Of a DNA stretch of 64,000 bases, positions 1 through 9,642 are shown one piece after another (within the stretch, counting starts at the first letter, position 1; every line of letters begins with the position of its first letter). Position numbers and translations under genes: made by a program. Where the stretch lies: positions 124,001 to 188,000 of the forward strand of contig NZ_LXYO01000012.1 in assembly GCF_001650915.1 (NCBI RefSeq). The letters are read 5' to 3'. This DNA comes from Marinobacter sp. EhC06. Lineage in GTDB: Bacteria > Pseudomonadota > Gammaproteobacteria > Pseudomonadales > Oleiphilaceae. The notes beneath the pieces were generated by a model that did no database searches, was not told where the DNA came from, and was given only the letters and a program-made list of their open reading frames with translations.

Positions 1-1795
1 TCAGGTCACTACCCGGCACCGCCACATCCAGCGACAGCGAGTGGCTGTAACCATCAGTCGGCAGCACGCCACGGTTCAGGGTACTGCGGCGCCAGCTTCC
101 GAACAGGAAGAAGTTGGTGAACGAGTCACCCTCCTCATCAATAAAGTCACTCACCTCCTGTGAGGTGAACAGGCCTTCCTTCAGGTTTGACTGGGTCACA
201 CCAGCACCGAAGTTCAGGCGGGTAATACTGTCCGTAGGATAGCCAAAGGTAACGCGGCCACCGTACTCGTCGAGAAGGAATGAGGAAATATCTTCCTCTT
301 CATAGTCAGTCTCCCGGGCGAATAAGCTGAACCCGCGGCTCACTCCATCAACTGTATAGTAGGGGTCCAGGTAGGAGATGTTGGCACTCTTGATGGCATC
401 ACTGACATTCACGCCAAACGACACCCGCTTACCGGTACCAAAGAAGTTATTCTCGGAGACATTGGCACCGAGAATCACCCCGGAATCCTGGGAAAAGCCA
501 ATAGAGGCGGAAAGACTACCCGTTGGCTGCTCCTCAACGGAGTAATTAACATCCACCAGGTCATCGGTGCCGGGCACTGGAACGGTATCCACATTGACTG
601 TCTGGAAGAAGCCAAGACGCTCAAGCTTGGTCTTGGAAAATTCGATGCGGTCGGAAGACGCAACACCGCCCTCCATCTGCGTCATTTCCTGGCGCAGCAC
701 ATCATCACGGGTAGAAACGTTGCCGTCGAAATTGATTCTACGCACATAAGCCCGCTTACCAGGCTCCACAAAGAAAGTGACTGCGGCCGTGTTGTTTTCG
801 GCGGGTTCGGGAACGGCGTTGACGTTGGCAAAGGCATAGCCTTCCCGGCCAAGCCGGAATGCCAGGGATTCAGAAATGGCTGTCATGCGGGATCGGGAAA
901 ATACGTCGCCTTCCTCTACCGGAATCAGCGAGCGCAACTCCTCTTCACCCACGATCAGCTCACCACGAAGGTTAATCTCGGAAATGGTGTACTGAGGACC
1001 TTCATTCAGGGCAATCGCAATGAAGACTTTTTGCTTGTCCGGCGAAATAGAGACCTGACTGGATTCCACATTGAAATCAAGGTAGCCCCGATCGAGATAG
1101 AATGAACGCAGCGACTCCAGATCACCACTCAGACGCTCTCTGGCGTACTTGTCTGCATTGGTTATTGAATTCCACCAGCTCGTGGTCTGCAGCTCAAACA
1201 GTTCCTGCAGCTCCTCGTCGCTGAAATCCTGGTTGCCAATAAGGTTGATGTGGTGAATCGCGGCGACAGAACCTTCGTTAATATCCAGACGGATCGCAAC
1301 CCGGTTTCTGGGCAGTTCTTCAGCCGTCGCCTTTACCCGGGCATTGTAGCGCCCCTGAGCAATGTATGAGCGCAGAATTTCCAGCTCCAGACGTTCAAGG
1401 GTCGCGCGTCGGAATACCTGGCCTTCCTGAAGCCCGGCACCTGCGAGGGCATCCATCAACATCTCGGTTTCGATGTTCTTGTTGCCCTCAATCTCGATGT
1501 CACTGATGGAAGGGCGTTCGCGAACTGTCAGGATAAGTACGCCGGCATCCCGGCTGGCCTCAATATCAGTAAAAAGCCCGGTCCGGAACAGCGATTTGAT
1601 CGCTTCAGCCAGCTCGGTCTCGTCCACCTGCTCACCAATGTTGACAGGGAACGCGGAAAAAACAGTACCCGCAGATACCCTCTGCAGGCCCTCCACCTCA
1701 ATATCCGCAACAGTGAACTGATCAGCAAGTGCTGGCTTCAGGCCGGACACGGCTACAGCGAGGCCAACGGCTACACCTAGAAGAGAACGTCTCAT
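1..1795 (-). CDS. bamA: Outer membrane protein assembly factor BamA (3' end cut by window)
   Basis: Central subunit of the BAM complex, which folds and inserts beta-barrel proteins in the outer membrane. Reading leftward from ATG at 1795, about 598 codons are present. They begin with a Sec signal peptide (MRRSLLGVAVGLAVAVSG, cleavage near ALA-DQ), continue through five POTRA-like repeats with alternating GL/GY motifs (for example RPSISDIEIEGNKNIETEML near residues 90-110), and enter the barrel around residue 420 (ASIGFSQDSGVILGANVSE). The family is usually 760-800 residues, so the last quarter of the barrel lies outside the window. It sits 44 bases downstream of rseP in the usual gammaproteobacterial order. 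It is the last gene seen of the rpsB-to-bamA run. Identification is from recognisable sequence and synteny; no truncation other than the window edge is seen. Confidence 0.96.
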   Translation of the reverse strand, partial: MRRSLLGVAVGLAVAVSGLKPALADQFTVADIEVEGLQRVSAGTVFSAFPVNIGEQVDETELAEAIKSLFRTGLFTDIEASRDAGVLILTVRERPSISDIEIEGNKNIETEMLMDALAGAGLQEGQVFRRATLERLELEILRSYIAQGRYNARVKATAEELPRNRVAIRLDINEGSVAAIHHINLIGNQDFSDEELQELFELQTTSWWNSITNADKYARERLSGDLESLRSFYLDRGYLDFNVESSQVSISPDKQKVFIAIALNEGPQYTISEINLRGELIVGEEELRSLIPVEEGDVFSRSRMTAISESLAFRLGREGYAFANVNAVPEPAENNTAAVTFFVEPGKRAYVRRINFDGNVSTRDDVLRQEMTQMEGGVASSDRIEFSKTKLERLGFFQTVNVDTVPVPGTDDLVDVNYSVEEQPTGSLSASIGFSQDSGVILGANVSENNFFGTGKRVSFGVNVSDAIKSANISYLDPYYTVDGVSRGFSLFARETDYEEEDISSFLLDEYGGRVTFGYPTDSITRLNFGAGVTQSNLKEGLFTSQEVSDFIDEEGDSFTNFFLFGSWRRSTLNRGVLPTDGYSHSLSLDVAVPGSDL

Positions 1796-1839
1796 TCAAA
1801 TATTTCGCCTGGTTAATGCGCGTAAGGAGCTCGCAATTC

Positions 1840-3189
1840 TCACAACCGCATCAGGTCGTTGTAAAGAGCAAACACCATTAATGTGAGGATCATTGCCATA
1901 CCAATTCGTAATCCAAACGCCTGAGCCTGCTCGGAAAGCGGCTTTCCGCGGAGGGCTTCGATGGTGTAGTAAACGATATGACCACCATCAAGCACCGGCA
2001 CAGGCAGAAGGTTCAGAATGCCCAGACTCACGCTCAGATAGGCAAGAAAACGCACGAAGTCTTCGAACCCGGAGCTGACACTGGCTTCAGCAACCCGGGC
2101 AATGGTAATCGGACCACTGAGATTGGTAGGTGACAAAAGGCCGGTGACCATCTTCTTGATGGCCACCAGTGTCAAGCGGGTATCCGCCCAGGTTTCGCTG
2201 AGGGCGACCGGAACGGCGGCGAATGGGCCGTAGCTGACATCACGCAGCACCTCTTCCGGCCATGAGATAGCTTCCACACCGGCACCGACAAAACCGATTG
2301 ACTCACCACTTTCCTGAGTCTTCGCTTCCGGTGTCACGCTGACAGATTGTTCCTCGCCATTACGCTCGATGGTTACCTGAAGTGTTTGCTCCGGGGCATT
2401 GCGAATAAATTCGACCAGCTCAAACCAGCTGCTGATCGGCTCACCGTCCACGGCCACAATGCGATCCCCGGGCTGCAGGCCAGCAGCCTGAGCACGGCCA
2501 CCATCTGAAATCTGCCCCAATACCGGCGGAACAGCCGGGCGCCATGGCGTAATGCCGAACTCGGCTAACGGATTGGGAGTATCGTCACTCAGGCCCCAAC
2601 CGGAAAGCTCGCCGCTGACTGTGCCGCGGGCGCCATCCTCTGACACCTCCATGGAAATCACACCATGCTCGCCGGTCCGCTCCAGAATACGCATATTCAC
2701 ATCGCGCCAGGAACTGACACGATGGCCATCCACAGCGTGAATCTCCATGCCTTCCTGCAGCCCTACCCGCTCGGCCACACTCTCGTCAGTAATCTGCCCG
2801 ACAATGGGCGCAACATGGGTAACGCCTACCACGCTCAACAGCCAGTAGGCGAAAATGGCGAACAGGAAGTTGGCCACGGGGCCGGCCGCGGCAATGGCAA
2901 TACGCTGGCCGGGAGGCTTGGCGGTAAAGGCCTGGTCTCTTAACTCCTCTGGTACCGGTCCCTCGCGCTCATCCAGCATCTTGACGTAGCCGCCCAGGGG
3001 AATGGCCGCGACTGCAAACTCGGTTCCATGCTTGTCATACCAGGAGAACATCGGTTTCCCGAAACCCACGGAAAAGCGAAGCACCTTTACGCCACAGCGC
3101 CTGGCAACCCAGAAATGACCGTATTCGTGAAGGGTCACCAGGATGCCCAGGGTAAGCGCAAGTGCGAGGACGGTTTCAATAATCTGCAT
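1840..3189 (-). CDS. rseP: Site-2 intramembrane zinc metalloprotease RseP
   Basis: Inner-membrane protease that cleaves the anti-sigma factor RseA after DegS, releasing sigma-E in the envelope stress response. It is 449 residues, the normal length. The zinc-binding motif HEYGH lies at residues 21-25 in the first membrane helix. Two PDZ domains occupy roughly residues 105-190 and 200-290, and the second active-site motif LDGGH is at about 400-404, followed by a last hydrophobic helix. ATG start at 3189. It lies between dxr and bamA in the classical order, so it is probably co-transcribed with the isoprenoid and phospholipid genes upstream and with bamA downstream. Identification follows the S2P family motifs directly. 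Confidence 0.97.
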   Translation of the reverse strand: MQIIETVLALALTLGILVTLHEYGHFWVARRCGVKVLRFSVGFGKPMFSWYDKHGTEFAVAAIPLGGYVKMLDEREGPVPEELRDQAFTAKPPGQRIAIAAAGPVANFLFAIFAYWLLSVVGVTHVAPIVGQITDESVAERVGLQEGMEIHAVDGHRVSSWRDVNMRILERTGEHGVISMEVSEDGARGTVSGELSGWGLSDDTPNPLAEFGITPWRPAVPPVLGQISDGGRAQAAGLQPGDRIVAVDGEPISSWFELVEFIRNAPEQTLQVTIERNGEEQSVSVTPEAKTQESGESIGFVGAGVEAISWPEEVLRDVSYGPFAAVPVALSETWADTRLTLVAIKKMVTGLLSPTNLSGPITIARVAEASVSSGFEDFVRFLAYLSVSLGILNLLPVPVLDGGHIVYYTIEALRGKPLSEQAQAFGLRIGMAMILTLMVFALYNDLMRL

Positions 3190-3238
3190 AGCGTTCCTGA
3201 TTGAATGGCTTCAGCCGGGCAGCATTCTGCTGCGGCTA

Positions 3239-4423
3239 TCAGACAGTTAACAGACCTATCTGTTCCCGTGCACGGCTCCGTGCTTCTTTATCCTTGGCAA
3301 AGATAACGTCAAAGCTGTCGGCTGGCTCAACGGCAGTCGCCGCAAGCGTTCGCTCTATGATAACGGGGATATCCGAAAAACACAGGGTACCGTCCAGAAA
3401 AGCGGCAACGGCCACTTCATTGGCGGCATTCAGAACCGCCGGCGCAGTGCCACCTGCCTCAAACGCTTCCGCGGCAAGGCGGAGGCAGGGGAAGCGCACC
3501 AGGTCCGGGCGCTCGAAGTGAAAGCGTCCGATGGCGAACAAATCCAATGGTGCAACACCGGCGTCAATGCGCTCCGGCCAGGCCAGGCCATTGGCGATCG
3601 GCGTTCTCATATCCGGGCTGCCAAGTTGGGCCAACACAGAGCCGTCCGCATACTCAACCATGGAGTGAACAATGCTCTCGGGGTGAACATGCACCTCGAC
3701 CTTCTGGGGTGTTGTATTGAACAGCCAGCAGGCTTCAATCAGCTCCAGGCCCTTGTTCATCAGGGTCGCGGAGTCCACGGAAATCTTCTGCCCCATGGAC
3801 CAGTTCGGATGGGCACAGGCCTGGGCCGGTGTTACCGACCGGAGGTCCTCGGCGGAATGCTCGCGGAAGGGGCCGCCGGACGCTGTCAGCAGTATACGAG
3901 TGATACCGGCACCGACAGGATCCCGAACCTTGTCTGCCGGCATACACTGGAAAATCGCGTTGTGCTCGGAGTCGATCGGCAGAAGTTCCGCTCCGGCCTC
4001 GGCCACGGCATCCATAAACAGTTTGCCGGACATTACCAGGGCTTCTTTATTGGCAAGCAATACCCGCTTCCCTGCCCTTACCGCCGAGAGCGTCGGCGAC
4101 AACCCCGCCGCCCCGACTATGGCTGCCATTACGGTATCAACCGCAGGAGCCGAGGCTACCTGGCATAACCCATCCAGGCCAGCAAGCACCTCGGTATCTG
4201 GCAAGTCGGCCAGCAGCTCAGAGAGTTCATTGGCAGCCGCAGGATCAGCCATAACAGCCACCCTGGGACGAAATTCGCGGCACAATACCGCCAGCTCCTC
4301 GGCCCGGGTGCTGGCCGTCAATGCATAAACCGAGAAACGTTCCGGGTGACGCCGAACAACATCCAGGGTGCTGAGACCGATGGAACCTGTGGCTCCGAGA
4401 ACACTGATAGAGCGGGTTAACAT
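3239..4423 (-). CDS. dxr: 1-deoxy-D-xylulose 5-phosphate reductoisomerase
   Basis: Second step of the MEP isoprenoid pathway: NADPH-dependent conversion of DXP to 2-C-methyl-D-erythritol 4-phosphate in the cytosol. The product is 394 residues from ATG 4423. A TTG 27 bases upstream keeps the frame open but would overlap cdsA; the ATG start sits two bases beyond the cdsA stop and begins [16 protein letters not shown], with the Rossmann motif at residues 10-16 as in the family. Substrate-site segments such as [20 protein letters not shown] and the [18 protein letters not shown] metal/substrate region are present. Its place in the cluster links undecaprenyl-carrier precursor supply to uppS. The symbol ispC is a synonym. 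Confidence 0.96.
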   Translation of the reverse strand: MLTRSISVLGATGSIGLSTLDVVRRHPERFSVYALTASTRAEELAVLCREFRPRVAVMADPAAANELSELLADLPDTEVLAGLDGLCQVASAPAVDTVMAAIVGAAGLSPTLSAVRAGKRVLLANKEALVMSGKLFMDAVAEAGAELLPIDSEHNAIFQCMPADKVRDPVGAGITRILLTASGGPFREHSAEDLRSVTPAQACAHPNWSMGQKISVDSATLMNKGLELIEACWLFNTTPQKVEVHVHPESIVHSMVEYADGSVLAQLGSPDMRTPIANGLAWPERIDAGVAPLDLFAIGRFHFERPDLVRFPCLRLAAEAFEAGGTAPAVLNAANEVAVAAFLDGTLCFSDIPVIIERTLAATAVEPADSFDVIFAKDKEARSRAREQIGLLTV

Positions 4424-4425
4424 AG

Positions 4426-5265
4426 TCACCAGTGCCCGGTTGTCAGCCAACCAAGTTGGGTAATGATCAACGCAAATACCGGAATGGCCGCTGTCAGGCT
4501 GTCGATCCGATCCATAATCCCGCCGTGCCCCGGAAGCAACTGGCTACTGTCCTTGATGCCACGGTGCCGCTTGAGCATGCTTTCCAGCAGATCACCCAAC
4601 ACGGAAACCAGGCCTGTGGCAAGACTGGCAACGATCAAGAGCAGTGTCTGGCCAGAGCCTGCCGAAGCCAGGAAGCTGACCACCAGGGCAAAAGCTCCTA
4701 CGGCTACCAGACCACCCCAGACACCTGCCCAGGACTTACCAGGACTGACCCGGGGCGCCAGCTTCGCTTTACCGAAGGCCCGACCGGCAAAGTAAGCGCC
4801 GATATCGGCGACCCAGACCACACAGAACACATAAAGAATGAGCAAAAGGTTATTGGTGCTATCCCCAAACTGGAAGCCACCGGTGCGCAAATGATTAAGG
4901 CCCACCCAGGCGGGCACCAGCACAAACAGCCCCATCACCGCCCTTGCGGGCAGACTGCCCCATTTCTCGGAGCCGGCGGGGTAACTACGTACCAGAAGAA
5001 AGCACACGCACCACCAGAGCAGCGACAGCCAGAGCACTGCCACAAAGGGGACGTTCAGCAAACCGTAAAGAATTAGCGCGGTAGCCAGGGCGTAGCCAAT
5101 CCTGCCGGCAGGATTGCCAATACCGGACATGTTCGCCCATTCCCAGGCACCCACAGTGATAATGGCCCCGGTAAAGAGCGCGAACCCCAGCGGCGGGAGA
5201 AAGAAGATCCCGCCAATGGCGATAGGGGCGAGGATCAGTGCGGTGATAATTCGGGTTTTTAACAC
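4426..5265 (-). CDS. cdsA: Phosphatidate cytidylyltransferase (CDP-diglyceride synthase)
   Basis: Integral membrane enzyme making CDP-diacylglycerol from phosphatidate and CTP, the branch point for phosphatidylethanolamine and phosphatidylglycerol. It is 279 residues with about eight hydrophobic segments. The C-terminal family signature is visible: SPGKSWAG near residue 180, then [19 protein letters not shown] and MDRIDSL near the end. It starts at GTG 5265, 21 bases after the uppS stop, with no strong Shine-Dalgarno, suggesting coupled translation. The dxr start follows two bases after its stop. The assignment is certain at family level. Confidence 0.96.
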   Translation of the reverse strand: MLKTRIITALILAPIAIGGIFFLPPLGFALFTGAIITVGAWEWANMSGIGNPAGRIGYALATALILYGLLNVPFVAVLWLSLLWWCVCFLLVRSYPAGSEKWGSLPARAVMGLFVLVPAWVGLNHLRTGGFQFGDSTNNLLLILYVFCVVWVADIGAYFAGRAFGKAKLAPRVSPGKSWAGVWGGLVAVGAFALVVSFLASAGSGQTLLLIVASLATGLVSVLGDLLESMLKRHRGIKDSSQLLPGHGGIMDRIDSLTAAIPVFALIITQLGWLTTGHW

Positions 5266-5286
5266 GGTTGACGTCGCTATCGTTCG

Positions 5287-6057
5287 TTATTGTTGTAGAG
5301 CCTTGGCCGCAATCTGATCATCTGTCTGGCCAAAACGACGCTGTCGACCGGCATATGCCTGCAGGGCCTTGAGCATCTCTTCCTGCTGGAAATCAGGCCA
5401 GTACACCGGGGAAAAGTAGAGCTCTGTATAAGCCAGGTGCCACAGCATGAAATTGCTGATTCTCTGTTCACCCGCGGTACGAATCATGAGATCAGGCATT
5501 GGCAGGTCGCCAATACTCAGGTGCTGCTGAATCAGGTCATCGGTAATATCAGATGGAGCCAACTGCCCGGTACGAACCTGCTCAGCAACCTTGCGCGTGG
5601 CCTGAGTGATATCCCAGTGACCGCCGTAATTGGCTGCAATTACCAGTGTCATCCGGGAATTGTTACGGGTCAGCTCTTCAGCCGCTTCCATATGCTCGCG
5701 AAGCGCAGAACTGAATGCAGACCGGTCACCAATAATGCGCAGCCGGATGTCATTTCTATGAAGCTTGCGCACCTCCCGCTCCAGCGCGAACAGGAATAGC
5801 TTCATCAGTGCCGACACCTCGTCCTTGGGCCGGCGCCAGTTTTCACTGGAAAAGGCAAACAGGGTGAGGACTTCCACACCTTCGCGGGCACAGGTTTCCA
5901 CCACTGCCCTGACCGCATCCACACCGGCCTTGTGGCCAGCCACTCCCTTTAGACGACGGGCCTTGGCCCATCGGTTATTCCCGTCCATGATGATGGCCAC
6001 ATGCCGGGGCCGGCTGTCTGCCGACACCGGAATCTCTGCGGATACAGTTCCCGTCAT
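5287..6057 (-). CDS. uppS: Isoprenyl transferase, undecaprenyl-diphosphate synthase
   Basis: Cis-prenyltransferase adding isopentenyl units to farnesyl diphosphate to make the C55 lipid carrier for peptidoglycan and O-antigen. It is 256 residues from ATG 6057. The catalytic motif IIMDGNNRWAKAR is near residues 22-34 with the key Asp at 25. The pyrophosphate-binding SSENWRRP and RTAGEQRISNFMLW motifs and the YTELYF segment are all present. Its neighbours dxr and cdsA supply isoprenoid and lipid precursors. The 71-base gap to frr upstream shows no obvious terminator. Confidence 0.96.
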   Translation of the reverse strand: MTGTVSAEIPVSADSRPRHVAIIMDGNNRWAKARRLKGVAGHKAGVDAVRAVVETCAREGVEVLTLFAFSSENWRRPKDEVSALMKLFLFALEREVRKLHRNDIRLRIIGDRSAFSSALREHMEAAEELTRNNSRMTLVIAANYGGHWDITQATRKVAEQVRTGQLAPSDITDDLIQQHLSIGDLPMPDLMIRTAGEQRISNFMLWHLAYTELYFSPVYWPDFQQEEMLKALQAYAGRQRRFGQTDDQIAAKALQQ

Positions 6058-6128
6058 GAAATCCCCTGTGCGGCCGGAGCGCTTCAGTGCCGCGGCCTTT
6101 CAATTCGCTTGCAAGTGAACCCGAACGG

Positions 6129-6686
6129 TTAAACCGCCATCAGGTCCTCTTCTTTGGCCTTGAGCATCTTCTCGACTTCGGCAATGTAGCGGTCGGTCAG
6201 CTTCTGGATATCGTCTTCGCCCTTGCGCTCATCGTCTTCGGTGATTTCCTTTTCCTTCAATAGATCCTTGATCATGCTGTTAGCGTCACGACGGGCATTA
6301 CGGATGGAAACACGACCATGCTCGGCATCGGCTTTCGCCTGCTTGACCATTTCCCTACGGGTTTCTTCGGTCAGCATGGGCATCGGAATGCGGATGATAT
6401 CGCCGCTGGTAGCCGGGTTCAGACCCAGGTCTGACGCCATGATGGCCTTCTCGATGGTCGGCATCAGGTTTTTCTCCCAGGGGGAGACCGTCAGCGTGCG
6501 GTTATCCTCGACGTTGACACTCGCCACCTGCTTCAGCGGTGTCTCCTGGCCGTAGTAGTTCACCATGACACTATCCAGGATAGAGGGGTGGGCCCGGCCG
6601 GTGCGAATCTTGTTGAACGCGGAGTTCAGGGACTCCAGGCTCTTTTTCATTTTCTTTTCGGCTTCTGCTTTGATGTCGTTGATCAC
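6129..6686 (-). CDS. frr: Ribosome recycling factor
   Basis: Cytosolic factor that splits post-termination 70S ribosomes together with EF-G. It is 185 residues, the normal size, with the three-helix domain broken by the small domain (residues about 30-105) and conserved RTGRAHPSIL and MPMLTEETRR motifs. The start is GTG at 6686, reading VINDIKAEAEKKM, with a GAGGA-type Shine-Dalgarno ahead of it. It lies 74 bases after pyrH, the standard pairing in proteobacteria. Confidence 0.97.
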   Translation of the reverse strand: MINDIKAEAEKKMKKSLESLNSAFNKIRTGRAHPSILDSVMVNYYGQETPLKQVASVNVEDNRTLTVSPWEKNLMPTIEKAIMASDLGLNPATSGDIIRIPMPMLTEETRREMVKQAKADAEHGRVSIRNARRDANSMIKDLLKEKEITEDDERKGEDDIQKLTDRYIAEVEKMLKAKEEDLMAV

Positions 6687-6727
6687 TTCAGCATCCTCAA
6701 TTCGTTCGTCATGTCATTCTGTAATCT

Positions 6728-6749
6728 GGCCCCAATATCCTATGGGGCC
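6728..6749 (-). promoter_or_regulatory. Hairpin between pyrH and frr
   Basis: Seven-base inverted repeat GGCCCCA / TGGGGCC with an eight-base loop in the 74-base pyrH-frr gap. It lacks a following T-run on the minus strand, so it is not a typical intrinsic terminator. It may stabilise or process the pyrH-frr mRNA. Function is inferred only from the structure. Confidence 0.35.
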
Positions 6750-6760
6750 GGGACAGCGGT

Positions 6761-7489
6761 TCATTCAATCAGTGTACCTTCTTTCTCGCCGGTTACGATG
6801 CGAGTCAGCGCGCCTGCGCGGTTCATATCGAATACCCGCAACGGCATGCCATGATCCCGAGCGAGACAGATGGCTGTCAGATCCATCACGCCCAGCTTCT
6901 TGTCCAGAACCTCATCATAGGTGAGGTAATCGTATTTCTCTGCACTGCTGTCCAGGTGTGGATCTGCTGAGTATACGCCATCCACCTTGGTGGCTTTGAG
7001 CACGGCATCGGCCTCGATCTCAATACCACGCAGACAGGCAGCGGAATCGGTCGTGAAGAAGGGGTTGCCGGTACCGGCACAGAAGATCACGACATCGCCG
7101 TCCTTGAGATCCCGCACCGCGCGACGGCGATCGTAATGCTCGACGATTCCACTCATCGGGATTGCCGACATCACGCGGGTCCGGATATTCGAGCGCTCAA
7201 GGGCATCACGCATGGCCAGACCGTTCATAACGGTGGCCAGCATTCCCATATGATCACCGGTCACCCGGTCCATGCCGGCAGCATTCAGGGCTGCTCCACG
7301 GAACAGGTTACCGCCGCCAATCACCAAGCCAACCTGTACGCCAATACCAATCAGCGCACCGATTTCCAGTGCCATGCGGTCAAGAACTTTGGGATCAATA
7401 CCGAAATCGTGCTCTCCCATCAGGGCCTCGCCGCTGAGTTTGAGCAGAACACGCTTGTATCTGGGCTGGGTTTTCGATGATGTCGGCAT
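6761..7489 (-). CDS. pyrH: UMP kinase
   Basis: Hexameric bacterial UMP kinase phosphorylating UMP to UDP with ATP; regulated by GTP and UTP in the family. It is 242 residues from ATG 7489, preceded by a good AAGGGGAT Shine-Dalgarno. Motifs of the amino-acid-kinase fold are present: [12 protein letters not shown] (residues 14-25), [12 protein letters not shown], a [14 protein letters not shown] segment, and the [13 protein letters not shown] uridylate-binding stretch. It is separated from tsf by 185 bases carrying two strong palindromes, suggesting that it may be transcribed or regulated apart from rpsB-tsf. Confidence 0.97.
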   Translation of the reverse strand: MPTSSKTQPRYKRVLLKLSGEALMGEHDFGIDPKVLDRMALEIGALIGIGVQVGLVIGGGNLFRGAALNAAGMDRVTGDHMGMLATVMNGLAMRDALERSNIRTRVMSAIPMSGIVEHYDRRRAVRDLKDGDVVIFCAGTGNPFFTTDSAACLRGIEIEADAVLKATKVDGVYSADPHLDSSAEKYDYLTYDEVLDKKLGVMDLTAICLARDHGMPLRVFDMNRAGALTRIVTGEKEGTLIE

Positions 7490-7540
7490 GATGATCCCCT
7501 TGTCGTCTGTTGGCTGCTATCCGGCGTGATACCCGTTGCA

Positions 7541-7591
7541 GGCTTGTATCTGACATACTCCTCGCGAAAAGGGGTATCTCAGATACAAGCC
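7541..7591 (-). promoter_or_regulatory. Long-arm hairpin in the tsf-pyrH gap
   Basis: A perfect 13-base inverted repeat (GGCTTGTATCTGA at 7541-7553 and its complement at 7579-7591) encloses a 25-base loop that itself can pair ATACCCC with GGAGTAT with one mismatch. On the minus strand it lies about 85 bases after the tsf stop and 50 bases before pyrH. No T-run follows, so it may be an attenuator, an RNase-processing site or a factor-dependent terminator rather than a simple intrinsic terminator. Confidence 0.5.
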
Positions 7592-7600
7592 CGCCACGAG

Positions 7601-7618
7601 AGCCGGGAATTCCCGGCT
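7601..7618 (-). promoter_or_regulatory. Perfect 18-base palindrome after tsf
   Basis: AGCCGGGAATTCCCGGCT is fully self-complementary, 56 bases past the tsf stop codon. As RNA it forms a tight stem; as DNA it could be a dimeric operator. No T-run follows. Role unknown. Confidence 0.4.
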
Positions 7619-7674
7619 AACGTGGCAGACTCAGGTGATGCAGAGGCTAAATGCCGGCTGCATCAAACGAAGGA

Positions 7675-8544
7675 TCAGGCCTTGCCTGTGCCGGCTGCAG
7701 CAGCAACCTCGGCAGCAAAGTCCACTTCTTCCTTCTCAATGCCTTCACCCACTTCCAGGCGAACAAAACCAACCAGCTCGCCACCGTTGGACTTGATCAA
7801 CTCGCCCACGGTCTGATCCGGGTTCTTGACGAAAGGCTGCTCAACAAGGCTGTTTTCCTTGAGGAACTTCTTGATGCGGCCACCCATCATCTTCTCGACG
7901 ATCTCGGCGGGCTTGCCTTCCATGTCCGGCTGAGCCTTGATCACTTCCTTCTCTTTCTCAAGCTCTTCTGCCGGCATATCTTCCGGCTTGCCAACGCGCG
8001 GGTTAACGGCAGCGGCGTGCATGGCAATGTCACGTGCGACTTCAGGATCGCCGGCAGTCAGGGCGACAACCGAAGCAATCTTGTTGTTGCTGTGGACATA
8101 ACCACCAACAACCGGACCTTCAACCTTGACGATACGACGAACAGTGATGTTCTCGCCGATCTTCTGAACCAACGCTTCACGCTTGGCTTCCAGATCGCCT
8201 TCCATCAGCTTGGCTACGTCGGTTTCGCCTTTTTCAAATGCAACGCTCAGCACGTCGTTGGCAAAGTTCAGGAAGTTGTCATCGCGAGCGACGAAGTCGG
8301 TCTCGGAGTTCACTTCCAGAATGTAGGCAACGGTGTTGTCGTCAGAAATCTTGATCAGTGAAGCGCCTTCAGCAGCGGTACGGCCTGCTTTCTTGGCAGC
8401 TTTCAGACCAGAAGACTTTCGCAGCTCTTCGATTGCAGCGTCTACACTGCCTTCGGCTTCAACGAGCGCCTTCTTGCACTCCATCATGCCAAGGCCGGTA
8501 CGCTCACGCAGCTCTTTGACCATTGCAGCGGTAATTGCAGCCAT
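7675..8544 (-). CDS. tsf: Translation elongation factor Ts
   Basis: Guanine nucleotide exchange factor for EF-Tu. It is 289 residues from ATG 8544; a TTG 15 bases upstream is in frame, but AGAGGA precedes the ATG and the product then begins [21 protein letters not shown], the family N-terminus. The [10 protein letters not shown] exchange motif is at about residues 80-90, and [20 protein letters not shown] follows later. It is downstream of rpsB with a large hairpin between, the same arrangement as E. coli rpsB-tsf, where tsf expression is partly attenuated. Confidence 0.97.
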   Translation of the reverse strand: MAAITAAMVKELRERTGLGMMECKKALVEAEGSVDAAIEELRKSSGLKAAKKAGRTAAEGASLIKISDDNTVAYILEVNSETDFVARDDNFLNFANDVLSVAFEKGETDVAKLMEGDLEAKREALVQKIGENITVRRIVKVEGPVVGGYVHSNNKIASVVALTAGDPEVARDIAMHAAAVNPRVGKPEDMPAEELEKEKEVIKAQPDMEGKPAEIVEKMMGGRIKKFLKENSLVEQPFVKNPDQTVGELIKSNGGELVGFVRLEVGEGIEKEEVDFAAEVAAAAGTGKA

Positions 8545-8579
8545 GTTCAATCCTCTCAACTGTTCCGAATTCGGTGGGG

Positions 8580-8610
8580 AGGTGTGCCCGGGGCAACCCG
8601 GGGCACACCT
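8580..8610 (-). terminator. Attenuator-like hairpin between rpsB and tsf
   Basis: The 92-base rpsB-tsf gap holds a 14-base-pair stem with one mismatch: AGGTGTGCCC at 8580-8589 pairs with GGGCACACCT at 8601-8610, and an inner GGG/CCC stem closes on a CAA loop. It is very GC-rich but lacks a downstream T-run on the minus strand. In E. coli an attenuator lowers tsf relative to rpsB, and this element is in the equivalent place. Partial termination is inferred. Confidence 0.55.
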
Positions 8611-8636
8611 TACATCTCAAACGTGAAGGTAAAGCG

Positions 8637-9389
8637 TCACTCAGCGGCTGGAGCAGCGCCTTCAGCGTCTTCGCTGACTTCAACAAACTCGTCAGCGCCG
8701 GCACCGGCAGACTGGGCGGCTTCCATGCAGGTGTCAGCAACAGCTTTCACGTAAATCTGGATCGCGCGAATGGCGTCATCGTTGCCCGGGATCACGTAAT
8801 CAACACCGTCAGGATCACTGTTGGTGTCCACAACGCCGATTACAGGAATGCCCAGCTTGTTGGCTTCCTTGATAGCGATACGCTCGTGGTCAACGTCGAT
8901 CACGAACATGGCGTCCGGCAGGCCGCCCATGTCCTTGATACCACCGATGGAGCGCTCAAGGCGGTCCATTTCACGGGTGCGATCCAGGGCTTCTTTCTTG
9001 GTCAGCTTGTCGAAAGTACCGTCCTGGCTCTGGGTTTCCAGATCACGGTAGCGACGGATAGACTGACGGATGGTCTTGTAGTTGGTCAGCATGCCACCGA
9101 GCCAGCGGTGATTGACGAACGGCTGACCGGCACGCTCGGCTTCTTCCTTGATGATCTTGGCCGCGGCACGCTTGGTACCAACGAACAGGATCTTGTTCTT
9201 GTTCTCTGCCAGCTGCTGAACGAATTTCAGCGCATCGTTCATGGCAGGAACAGTCTGCTCAAGGTTGATGATATGAATCTTGTTACGGGCGCCGAAGATA
9301 AACTTCGACATTTTCGGGTTCCAGTAGCGGGTCTGGTGACCGAAGTGAGCACCTGCCTTCAGCAGGTCACGCATATTTACCTGAGCCAT
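8637..9389 (-). CDS. rpsB: Small ribosomal subunit protein uS2
   Basis: 30S ribosomal protein that binds late and is needed for S1 attachment. It is 250 residues from ATG 9389 with the family start [20 protein letters not shown] and the signatures [14 protein letters not shown] (here [14 protein letters not shown]) and [12 protein letters not shown]. The C-terminal tail is acidic and alanine-rich. It is the first gene of the minus-strand cluster and is preceded by a leader of about 130 bases. Confidence 0.98.
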   Translation of the reverse strand: MAQVNMRDLLKAGAHFGHQTRYWNPKMSKFIFGARNKIHIINLEQTVPAMNDALKFVQQLAENKNKILFVGTKRAAAKIIKEEAERAGQPFVNHRWLGGMLTNYKTIRQSIRRYRDLETQSQDGTFDKLTKKEALDRTREMDRLERSIGGIKDMGGLPDAMFVIDVDHERIAIKEANKLGIPVIGVVDTNSDPDGVDYVIPGNDDAIRAIQIYVKAVADTCMEAAQSAGAGADEFVEVSEDAEGAAPAAE

Positions 9390-9536
9390 GATAGTTACCT
9401 TTTTAGCTTCGGGTTAGTCCTCCACGTATCCGATTACCCCAACCTGGCTCCTTGAAAAGCAGAAGCAGGCACCCTGGGATAACGTGCCGACACGTGTGTG
9501 AATTTGCCGGATTCGTTTCCAGCGGGCGCGTTTATA
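9390..9536 (-). promoter_or_regulatory. rpsB promoter and mRNA leader (putative)
   Basis: Divergent gap between rpsB and map. On the minus strand a TATAAA box (complement of 9531-9536) is followed at once by a GC-rich stretch CGCGCCCGCT, the discriminator type found at stringently controlled rRNA and ribosomal-protein promoters; AT-rich sequence lies further upstream. No good -35 is seen at 17 bases. Transcription from here would give a leader of about 130 bases, long enough for S2 autoregulation as known in enterobacteria (t44-type leader). This is inference from position; no RNA structure was computed. Confidence 0.35.
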
Positions 9537-9642
9537 CCATATTCGAGTCGGTGAACGCCATTATTTTTGACGACCCGCTTCCTTGTACCCGGGCGGCAGG
9601 CCCCTTAAAATGCCGGTTTGATACAAATCAACGGGAAGCCCA

